In this document: positions 9,448 through 16,442 of the stretch, piece after piece
Layout: every line of letters starts with the position of its first letter
Position numbering within the stretch: the stretch's first letter is position 1
Assembly: GCF_003096015.2 (NCBI RefSeq)
Contig: NZ_CP029185.2
Span: forward strand, 3,645,001 to 3,709,000
DNA: 64,000 nt
DNA from: Limnobaculum parvum
GTDB taxonomy: Bacteria; Pseudomonadota; Gammaproteobacteria; Enterobacterales; Enterobacteriaceae
Direction: 5' to 3'
Program-made: the position numbers and the translations under genes
The notes under the pieces: generated by a model
What the model saw: only the letters and a program-made list of their open reading frames with translations
The model's database searches: none
What the model was told of the DNA's origin: nothing

Positions 9448-9760
9448 GCGATATCCTCACTTCCTAATCTAAGTGTATAAATAGTGATATTCAAAAAATA
9501 ACGCTATTACATGCCGAAGAGAAATAAGCTGAACACCCAATTAAACGAATAATGCTTATTGCCAACCAATGACCAATAGCGCTATAACTATTAATTTAAA
9601 TCTTAAATAAGCAGTAAGTTATCTGAATAATAGAAAATAAATTATTGCCGCTTATTTAAAAGCTAAATAGGTTAACTTGATAACCAATCACATCTATTTT
9701 TCACTGCGATTATTGCTGTTGGTTCACTTTTCTGTGCACGTTTAGCCTCATCGTGTTATC

Positions 9761-9789
9761 ACTATATACCCAAATGATACCGGTAACAA
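9761..9789 (-). promoter_or_regulatory. Predicted sigma-70 promoter of edd
   Basis: On the minus strand TTGTTA (9784-9789) and TATAGT (9761-9766) are 17 bases apart. The start point would be near 9754, giving an edd leader of about 305 nucleotides. The GntR operator overlaps the -35 and spacer, a repressing position. Confidence 0.7.
9775..9788. promoter_or_regulatory. GntR operator upstream of edd
   Basis: TGATACCGGTAACA is a near-palindrome around TACCGGTA and has the same half-sites as the paired operators between gntK and gntT. It overlaps the predicted edd -35 element. Binding by the adjacent GntR (LacI family) is inferred from sequence similarity and context. Confidence 0.8.
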
Positions 9790-9839
9790 TTCATTTTTAC
9801 CTTCAACTTTACTCGATTCAGCTTAACGATAAGGCGTTT

Positions 9840-9855
9840 TGTGATGAGAGTCACA
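9840..9855. promoter_or_regulatory. CRP-cAMP site upstream of edd
   Basis: TGTGA-N6-TCACA, a perfect match to both CRP half-sites. The centre (9847.5) is about 93 bases upstream of the predicted edd start, a class I spacing. It could also influence the divergent gntR, whose start is 374 bases away. Confidence 0.82.
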
Positions 9856-10228
9856 TTTATATCAACGATGTTATCTGCTGGAAAAATCGCGTATGAGATA
9901 GAGACATTGTATTCAGTTGGAAATAATGAATTATCATTTAATATCGAACAATAGAAACACTTTTATTTAACATTTAGACAAAAGATATAATTAGATAATA
10001 ATAAAAATTCTGATTAAAAATAAAAACTAAGCCTGCCGCAAATAGTATATTATCCATACTGTGATTCATTCACGTTATATCAGGAAGTAATAAGCGATAA
10101 AAATACGCCTGATAATATCGTAGATAACATTATTAATTGATACGCTGAAATCGCCACAGGCCATATGCGCCCTGCGTTTTCTTTGTTAAACTAAACCCTC
10201 GGCGGTTTACTATTTTAATTATTTGAAA
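9856..10228. other. AT-rich upstream region of gntR
   Basis: No gene is seen. The stretch is very AT-rich up to about 10130 and contains a loose hairpin (ATCAGG near 10079 with CCTGAT near 10109). No convincing sigma-70 promoter for gntR was assigned. Confidence 0.4.
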
Positions 10229-11224
10229 ATGAAGAAAAAAAGACCCGGACTTCAGGATGTTGCTAATCAGGTTGGCGTCACCAAAATGACCATCAGCCGC
10301 TATCTGCGCGATCCATCGCAAGTTTCAGCCACACTGCGCGATAAAATTGCCGTAGCGCTGGATGAATTAGGCTACATTCCAAACCGGGCTCCGGAAATTC
10401 TTTCCAACGCGACCAGTAAGGCCATCGGTGTATTACTACCTTCATTAACCAATCAGGTTTTTGCAGAAGTTCTACGTGGTATTGAAAGTGTGACGGACTC
10501 TCACGGCTACCAGACGATGCTGGCTCACTACGGCTATCGGCCTGAACGTGAAGAGATGCGTTTAACCTCGTTGCTTTCTTACAATATTGATGGACTCATT
10601 CTTTCCGAACGCACCCACACAGAACGAACGCGAAAAATGATCGAGGTGGCAGGTATTCCCGTCATTGAAATTATGGATAGCGCCTCCCCGTGTATCGATC
10701 TTGCCGTTGGCTTTAATAACCATGACGCCGCTTACCAGATGACCAAAGAGATTCTGCAAAACGGACATCTGCATACCGTCTATTTGGGAGCCCGACAGGA
10801 CGAACGTACCGTCATTAAAATGCAGGGATATGCGCAGGCTATGCGCGAGTTTGGCTTGGAGCCTCGCAGTATCTGTACCGATCGCTCGTCATCCTATAGT
10901 CTGGGCTGTGAACTGTTAAAAGAAGCATTTCAACGTTACCCTGAAACCGACAGTATATTCTGTACTAACGACGATATCGCGATTGGTGCCGCTTTTGAAT
11001 GTCAGCGTTTAGGGCTGCGAATTCCAAACGATATAGCAATTTCTGGTTTCCACGGTCATGACATTGGTCAATCAATGGAACCTAAACTTACCAGCGTATT
11101 AACTCCCCGCGAGCAAATGGGGCAAGTGGCCGCTGAGAGACTGCTTGCCCGTTTGCGGGGAGAGATCGTAACGCCCAAAATGCTCGATTTGGGTTTTACG
11201 ATACTGCACGGCGGCAGTATCTGA
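10229..11224 (+). CDS. gntR: GntR, LacI-family gluconate repressor
   Basis: Transcriptional repressor of gluconate uptake and catabolism, relieved by gluconate. The 331-residue product begins MKKKRPGLQDVANQVGVTKMTISRYLRDP, a LacI-type helix-turn-helix followed by a hinge helix (residues about 45-60), then a periplasmic-binding-protein-like domain. It can be aligned along its length with E. coli GntR of the same size, ending in the same GGSI. A TTG two codons upstream (10223) keeps the frame, but ATG 10229 matches the orthologue start. Its predicted operators flank the gene on both sides. The 3' end is six bases from the convergent gntK, an arrangement unlike E. coli where gntRKU run in one direction. 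Confidence 0.96.
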   Translation: MKKKRPGLQDVANQVGVTKMTISRYLRDPSQVSATLRDKIAVALDELGYIPNRAPEILSNATSKAIGVLLPSLTNQVFAEVLRGIESVTDSHGYQTMLAHYGYRPEREEMRLTSLLSYNIDGLILSERTHTERTRKMIEVAGIPVIEIMDSASPCIDLAVGFNNHDAAYQMTKEILQNGHLHTVYLGARQDERTVIKMQGYAQAMREFGLEPRSICTDRSSSYSLGCELLKEAFQRYPETDSIFCTNDDIAIGAAFECQRLGLRIPNDIAISGFHGHDIGQSMEPKLTSVLTPREQMGQVAAERLLARLRGEIVTPKMLDLGFTILHGGSI

Positions 11225-11230
11225 TGATTA

Positions 11231-11755
11231 TTAACGAAACTTAACGCCTGCTTGACGCAGCGCTTCGGTTCCACGATTAACCACTTCATCAAAGTCAGCA
11301 TCAATATCAATACACAATACGTCTGGCTCATCGGCTCCGGGTTCTTCCAACGCGTCGAACTGGGTTTTTAGCAGGTCAGTCGGCATATAGTGACCAGCGC
11401 GTGCTTTCAGACGCGCCAAAATCACATCAAAGCTACCTTTCATATAAAGGAACAGCATTTCTGGATTTCCTTCGCGCAACTGGTCACGGTAGCGGCGTTT
11501 TAACGCGGAGCATACAATGATGCCAACCTCATTTTTATGACGTAGGCTATATGCCGCATCATTCAAACGCTCCAGCCATGGAGCGCGATCGTCATCATTC
11601 AGAGGATGACCACTGGCCATTTTTTGGATGTTAGCTTTTGGATGCAGATCGTCTCCATCAATGAATTTGGCACCTAACTTTCTGGCCACTGCCGAACCAA
11701 CGCTGGACTTACCGCTGCCTGACACACCCATAAGAATTATGCTTTGTCCTGTCAT
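11231..11755 (-). CDS. gntK: GntK, thermoresistant gluconokinase
   Basis: Phosphorylates gluconate to 6-phosphogluconate, feeding Edd and the pentose phosphate pathway. The 174-residue product is a small P-loop kinase with Walker A GVSGSGKS (10-17), DGDDLHPKANIQKM for substrate binding and ALKRRYRDQLR as lid region, as in E. coli GntK (175 residues). It is convergent with gntR (six bases apart) and divergent from gntT, with which it shares a 255-base control region containing a double GntR operator and a CRP site. A -10-like TATAGT lies at 11795-11800, which would put CRP near -72. Confidence 0.95.
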   Translation of the reverse strand: MTGQSIILMGVSGSGKSSVGSAVARKLGAKFIDGDDLHPKANIQKMASGHPLNDDDRAPWLERLNDAAYSLRHKNEVGIIVCSALKRRYRDQLREGNPEMLFLYMKGSFDVILARLKARAGHYMPTDLLKTQFDALEEPGADEPDVLCIDIDADFDEVVNRGTEALRQAGVKFR

Positions 11756-11817
11756 AAGTTTGATCTCTATCTCAAAATGAACATTTAAACCTTCACTATA
11801 GTTTCCTATGCTACCAC

Positions 11818-11843
11818 GTTACCGGTATCATGATACCGGTAAC
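11818..11843. promoter_or_regulatory. Double GntR operator between gntK and gntT
   Basis: Two abutting copies of the operator (GTTACCGGTATCA, then its mirror image TGATACCGGTAAC) form a perfect 26-bp palindrome. It is 62 bases upstream of gntK and 167 bases upstream of gntT, so it could control both. Assignment to GntR rests on the matching site at edd and the adjacent repressor gene. Confidence 0.85.
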
Positions 11844-11852
11844 AAACAAAGA

Positions 11853-11868
11853 TGTGATAAATATCACA
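11853..11868. promoter_or_regulatory. CRP-cAMP site between gntK and gntT
   Basis: TGTGA-TAAATA-TCACA is a perfect CRP consensus match, nine bases from the double GntR operator. It is placed to activate gntT on the plus strand or gntK on the minus strand, or both. Confidence 0.85.
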
Positions 11869-12010
11869 AATAGAAATCAAAGCAATAATCACAAATATTG
11901 CAGATAAAAAATAGAAATATGATGCCATTTTCTGGAAAAAACTCATATCTCTACACTAACCTAAAACAGTCACGGTTAGGTTTATACGGTACATACATCG
12001 GAGAATTATT

Positions 12011-13345
12011 ATGCCATTAGTGATCGTAGTCATTGGCGTAGCCCTACTACTGCTACTGATGATCCGTTGCAAGTTGAACGGTTTCATTTCACTGATACTG
12101 GTTTCGTTGGTCGTTGGTTTGGCGCTGGGTTACACAACTCAGGGCGCATTCAACGTTAACGGCGTTATCGTTTCAATTAAAAATGGTGTCGGCGGGACGC
12201 TGGGAAGTTTAGCTTTAATCATGGGCTTTGGCGCCATGTTAGGTAAATTACTGGCAGACTGTGGCGGCGCTCAACGCATCGCAACGACCCTGATTGCAAA
12301 ATTTGGTAGAGAGCGCATTCAGTGGGCTATCGTACTGACAGGTTTCGTTGTTGGCTTCGCTCTGTTCTACGAAGTTGGCTTCGTGCTGTTATTACCTTTA
12401 GTTTTCACTATCGCAGCATCAGCACGTATTCCTCTTCTGTTCATTGGTGTACCAATGGCGGCAGCGTTGTCCGTAACCCATGCGCTGTTACCACCACATC
12501 CGGGGCCAACAGCTATTGCCATTCTGTTTAAAGCAGATATGGGTAAAACCCTGCTATTCGGTACATTAATTGCGATCCCAACCGTTATTCTAGCAGGTCC
12601 GGTTTATGCTCGTTTCCTGAAGAGCATTGATAAGCCCGTTCCGGAAGGTCTGCATAATCCTAAAGTGTTCACTGAAAGCGAAATGCCAAGCTTTGGCGTT
12701 AGCGTTGCAACCACATTAGTACCGGTTATTTTAATGGCTGGCCGTGCTGTTGCCGAAATGACACTGCCAAAAGGCCATGCCGTTCTGCCTTACGCTGAAT
12801 TCCTTGGCGACCCAGTAATGGCAACCATGATTGCCGTACTGATTGCTATCTTCACCTTTGGTCTGAACCGTGGTCGTTCAATGGATCAGATTATGGGTAC
12901 CATTAGTGACTCCATCAAAATCATTGCCATGATGCTGATGATCATTGGTGGTGGCGGTGCTTTCAAACAAATTCTGGTTGATGGTGGCGTAGCTAAATAT
13001 ATCGAAGCCCTGATGGCTGGCAGCACCCTGTCTCCGCTGTTAATGGGTTGGGCCATCGCCGCAGCGCTGCGTTTAGCACTGGGTTCAGCAACCGTAGCGG
13101 CAATGACCGCTGGTGGTATCGTTGCGCCTCTGCTAACCATCTCTGGCGTGAGCCCGGAACTGATGGTACTCGCCGTTGGTTCTGGTAGCGTCATCTTCTC
13201 TCACGTAAACGATCCTGGTTTCTGGCTATTTAAAGAGTACTTCAACCTGACTATCGCTGAAACGATGAAGTCATGGTCGGTACTGGAAACCATCATCTCC
13301 GTGTGCGGCCTGATTGGTTGTCTGCTTCTGAGCTCTGCGATCTAA
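12011..13345 (+). CDS. gntT: GntT, high-affinity gluconate:H+ symporter
   Basis: Inner-membrane gluconate importer of the GntP family. The 444-residue product has about 12-14 hydrophobic helices and aligns throughout with E. coli GntT: it starts MPLVIVVIGVALLLLLMIR, and carries LALIMGFGAMLGKLLADCGGAQRIA, HALLPPHPGPTAIA and GSGSVIFSHVNDPGFWLFKEY. The start and C-terminal LIGCLLL favour GntT over GntU. An insertion of about six residues near residue 45 (TQGAFNVNG) is the main length difference. It is preceded by GGAGAA as ribosome-binding site and ends in a strong terminator. Confidence 0.94.
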   Translation: MPLVIVVIGVALLLLLMIRCKLNGFISLILVSLVVGLALGYTTQGAFNVNGVIVSIKNGVGGTLGSLALIMGFGAMLGKLLADCGGAQRIATTLIAKFGRERIQWAIVLTGFVVGFALFYEVGFVLLLPLVFTIAASARIPLLFIGVPMAAALSVTHALLPPHPGPTAIAILFKADMGKTLLFGTLIAIPTVILAGPVYARFLKSIDKPVPEGLHNPKVFTESEMPSFGVSVATTLVPVILMAGRAVAEMTLPKGHAVLPYAEFLGDPVMATMIAVLIAIFTFGLNRGRSMDQIMGTISDSIKIIAMMLMIIGGGGAFKQILVDGGVAKYIEALMAGSTLSPLLMGWAIAAALRLALGSATVAAMTAGGIVAPLLTISGVSPELMVLAVGSGSVIFSHVNDPGFWLFKEYFNLTIAETMKSWSVLETIISVCGLIGCLLLSSAI

Positions 13346-13371
13346 TTCAGATTGATGATTATCTGAATGAT

Positions 13372-13405
13372 AAAAAGCCGGTCTGTTCACACAGACCGGC
13401 TTTTT
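13372..13405. terminator. Bidirectional terminator between gntT and the HEIGH-motif gene
   Basis: A perfect 15-bp stem (AAAAAGCCGGTCTGT with ACAGACCGGCTTTTT) and a four-base loop. It has T-runs in both directions and separates two convergent genes. Confidence 0.95.
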
Positions 13406-13426
13406 AAATTTATATTGATTAGGTTG

Positions 13427-14530
13427 TTATATGTCAAAAACGACTGCCGACAGCCAGATCAGCCCTTTAACATCTTCTGAAGCAGCAACGGAACGTAAGA
13501 AACGATCGGCTGGCGTAATGCAATTCACTCGGGCATCCGCATATTTCATCAGATCAATCTCACCTTGCAGCGGCATCGTAACACCGCGTTTTGCCCTCTG
13601 GGTCAGCACCGTGGACGTCCCTTTATGGCTCCATGAATAGTCGGGAAACGAACCCGCTCCGTAACGATCCAAAACGATATGCCCTATTTCATGAGCCGCT
13701 GTCATTTTGAAATTCAACTCACAGAAGTTATTCAAGCTAGTCTGACAGGTAATATGTTTACCGTAGAACCCCTGATTATAAAAGACTTTGCGAAATCCCT
13801 TCAGACTAGTAGAACGGCCAAACCGTTCGGACAGAGAGCTGATTAATTTAAAATCCGGCATGCTGGGTTTAGCATGCCGATCGGCTATCGCTGCTACGCT
13901 AAATCGTCCCTGTTCGGTCTGAATACCATGACCAATGCCACCGGCTCGATGGCCGCTTCGGGACCAGTAAAACGCGACGCCCTCACAAGCCATCGCGGCT
14001 AATGTTGCATAGTCGGGACAAGGGATATCACCAGCCCGACCTCTGGAACCGCCATCGGAGAAACTAAGGCGCATCAGTACATCAACATGACGATTTATCC
14101 GATCAACCTGTACATCAACCCAATGGACATGTTGTGCTTTCCCCTGAAATGGATATTCAATGGTAAAACGCGCTGAGGCACAGAAGGCGACCAGCCGCAG
14201 GCGAAGATCGGGATGCTTGAGGATTCGTGTATCCAGTATCCCGGCATCGCTATAACCATCCCAGTACCATATATGGCAACCAGAAGATAGGAAACGGCGG
14301 GTATCCTGCTCGCGATATATCAGTTGGTCACCCACAGTAATCTCTAACGATAAAGATTCGGCTACGATGCCACTGTTTTCAATGCAAAAGCCTACTTTCT
14401 TTTGGTCGGTTGCATTAACCCGAGAGAACGCAGGAATATTCAAAGGCGTAATGACATGAGGGTCGGATAGCCTGATGCGATAGTTCAATGACTGAGCCAA
14501 ACTATCATCCTGCGTGGTTCGCGTATCCAT
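13427..14530 (-). CDS. Uncharacterised protein with an HEXXH metallopeptidase-like motif
   Basis: I do not recognise a named family. The 367-residue product has HEIGH at 280-284 in TAAHEIGHIVLDRYG, a zincin-type helix with two possible zinc ligands and a catalytic glutamate. SWSHKG (300-304) and GEIDLMKY (323-330) downstream could supply the third ligand. The N-terminal 160 residues look beta-rich (YWDGYSDAG, 89-97, and an alternating VDVQVDRINRHVDVLMRLSF, 138-157). There is no signal peptide or membrane segment, so export would need a dedicated route. It begins 20 bases after rhtC and may be read from the same transcript. Peptidase activity and any effector or toxin role are inference only. 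Confidence 0.75.
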   Translation of the reverse strand: MDTRTTQDDSLAQSLNYRIRLSDPHVITPLNIPAFSRVNATDQKKVGFCIENSGIVAESLSLEITVGDQLIYREQDTRRFLSSGCHIWYWDGYSDAGILDTRILKHPDLRLRLVAFCASARFTIEYPFQGKAQHVHWVDVQVDRINRHVDVLMRLSFSDGGSRGRAGDIPCPDYATLAAMACEGVAFYWSRSGHRAGGIGHGIQTEQGRFSVAAIADRHAKPSMPDFKLISSLSERFGRSTSLKGFRKVFYNQGFYGKHITCQTSLNNFCELNFKMTAAHEIGHIVLDRYGAGSFPDYSWSHKGTSTVLTQRAKRGVTMPLQGEIDLMKYADARVNCITPADRFLRSVAASEDVKGLIWLSAVVFDI

Positions 14531-14550
14531 CAGGCGAGTGCTATGTTGAA

Positions 14551-15183
14551 TCAGTAAAAACGAGAAGTAATCAGGTGCAATCCAAAACCAGCAAACATCG
14601 CCCCTGCGATACCGTCAATCCACTTCGCTGCGCGTTGATAACCACGGCGCATCACGGGTAGTGCAAAGATGAAGGCAACCAGAGTAAACCAAATTAACGT
14701 TTCAACCGCAATCAGAGCGAATAATCCCCAGCGTGTGCTACTAGCAATATCGTCCCCCACAAAAACGGAAAACACGCTACCAAAATAGACCAGCACTTTA
14801 GGGTTGGAGAGATTCGTAAATAACCCCCGCAGAAAAGCGTGACTATTGTGCGATGTTCCTTCAGATTCAGCAGAAACATCATGCTGCTGTGGCTGAGACT
14901 TGTTAAACGCAGATCTCAGTAAACAAAACCCCATCCAGCACAAATAAACACCGCCACACATAACAATCAGATTGTGCAGCCAAGCCATCTGTTGCAGTAA
15001 AATATGAAGTCCTAATAACGCAATAGCCGCCCATACCATAATACCGCTCATAATACCGATTGCGGCATACACGGCTTCCCGCCGCGATCGGCTAACGGCA
15101 GTTTGCGACACAAAAAAGAAATCGGGTCCGGGTGAAACCAGCGCCACTAGCTGGACCACCGCAACGGTTAAAAATAGCGTCAT
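14551..15183 (-). CDS. rhtC: RhtC, threonine exporter of the LysE/RhtB family
   Basis: Inner-membrane amino-acid exporter; E. coli RhtC exports threonine. From ATG 15183 the product is 210 residues, beginning MTLFLTVAVVQLVALVSPGPDFFFVSQTA, with the family SPGPDF motif and six hydrophobic helices, and ending AKWIDGIAGAMFAGFGLHL as in E. coli (206 residues). A longer in-frame start at 15249 would add 22 residues without homology. In E. coli rhtC directly follows recQ; here a deacetylase gene separates them. A central insertion (QPQQHDVSAESEGTSHNSH) accounts for the small length difference. Confidence 0.92.
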   Translation of the reverse strand: MTLFLTVAVVQLVALVSPGPDFFFVSQTAVSRSRREAVYAAIGIMSGIMVWAAIALLGLHILLQQMAWLHNLIVMCGGVYLCWMGFCLLRSAFNKSQPQQHDVSAESEGTSHNSHAFLRGLFTNLSNPKVLVYFGSVFSVFVGDDIASSTRWGLFALIAVETLIWFTLVAFIFALPVMRRGYQRAAKWIDGIAGAMFAGFGLHLITSRFY

Positions 15184-15310
15184 GGGAGTTCTCTTTAAAT
15201 TTTCAGAAAAACGGGATATTGAAATAATAGAAAACAGCAGCAGCGGCAATCACGCCACTGCGGCTAAGCAATCCATTGTACTCTTTGGCGAAAAAGATGA
15301 CAGTCTGGCT

Positions 15311-16432
15311 TCATTGGATTTTAGTCATCTCACCACGGCGGCAATCTTGCCAGGTAACACCTGCGTTATGCATTAAGGAGTACAAATAATCAACGGAAGC
15401 AGGAGCCTTTGTATGTACATCATGGAAAAGGATAATGCCTTTACGCCAGAGTAACATTAACGTGAGTACCCGATCGCTGGCCTGCTGCGTATTCACTTTC
15501 TGGCTCCAATCCTGAGAGTCAATATTCCATAGCACTACCGGGACCCGGTATTGACGGAAAAAGCCCTCACTGTCGGCCCGACGCTGACCATAAGGAGGAC
15601 GGAAGCTGGATGAATAGCTATCGGGAACGGCTTTACTAATCAAATTTAAACTTTCCAGCACCGAATTTTGCCAATCTGCCCAAGTGGCATGCGATTTATG
15701 CTGCCAACCGTGTGAGCCAACACATTGGCCCTGATACAGCTCCATCAGCTGTTCTTTTGACTGCTGCTGTAAACGACGCTGAAAACTTTCTCCCAAAACG
15801 AAGAAATAAGCATGTAATTGATGTTGGTTAAGCGTATTTATAAGTCGATCGGTGCTGCCGTTCTCCGGGCTGGGGCCATCATCAAATGTCAAAACAAACT
15901 GACGGTCAGCAAAGCGTTCTCCCGTCACTTCATTATCAGAGAAAGTTGAGATTTCACTGCTGGTTTTAGGAAACAGAGCCGCCAGCCGCAGTTGTTCCAC
16001 CACATAGATGCGATGAAAAGCCATCCGCACAGGAGATATATTAGCCTTTTGAACTAACTGACGAAATTTATCGACGGTCAACTCTTCGACAACACGAGTC
16101 TCCGTATCTTGTGCAAGAGAGAGATTGGCTAACTGATAGTTTTTAGCCAAGCGCTGCCAAAAGTGCTGACGTACCTTATCCATCGATTTAATATCAATTC
16201 TCTTAGCAGGCAAAGATAGCTTTTCTGGCAGTTGCGACTCCGGTATCGATTCGCTTTCCAGCAGCGCTTTAGCAAACGCTAAGATCTCTAACTGAGATGC
16301 TCTGTCGAAGCTAGCACTGTCGATAATTTCAGCATCAGCTAGTTGACTGCGATCGATCACAGCCATTGACTGAGGTCCTGCAGCTATCAGGTTAAAACTG
16401 ATTAACCCAATGAGTAAAATAAGTTTTCTCAT
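15311..16432 (-). CDS. Secreted polysaccharide deacetylase (NodB homology, CE4 family)
   Basis: Predicted periplasmic or surface deacetylase acting on an N-acetylated polysaccharide; substrate unknown. The 373-residue product has an N-terminal signal peptide (residues 1 to about 19), an alpha-helical region of about 150 residues, then a NodB domain with all catalytic motifs: TFDDGPS (182-188, D184 base and D185 metal ligand), SHGWQHKSH (240-248, metal histidines), RPPYG (278-282), LWNIDSQDW (301-309) and LFHD (335-338). It starts ten bases after recQ and precedes rhtC, an insertion relative to the E. coli recQ-rhtC pair. Peptidoglycan or ECA-type polymers are possible substrates, but nothing here decides this. 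Confidence 0.88.
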   Translation of the reverse strand: MRKLILLIGLISFNLIAAGPQSMAVIDRSQLADAEIIDSASFDRASQLEILAFAKALLESESIPESQLPEKLSLPAKRIDIKSMDKVRQHFWQRLAKNYQLANLSLAQDTETRVVEELTVDKFRQLVQKANISPVRMAFHRIYVVEQLRLAALFPKTSSEISTFSDNEVTGERFADRQFVLTFDDGPSPENGSTDRLINTLNQHQLHAYFFVLGESFQRRLQQQSKEQLMELYQGQCVGSHGWQHKSHATWADWQNSVLESLNLISKAVPDSYSSSFRPPYGQRRADSEGFFRQYRVPVVLWNIDSQDWSQKVNTQQASDRVLTLMLLWRKGIILFHDVHTKAPASVDYLYSLMHNAGVTWQDCRRGEMTKIQ

Positions 16433-16442
16433 GCAAACACCT

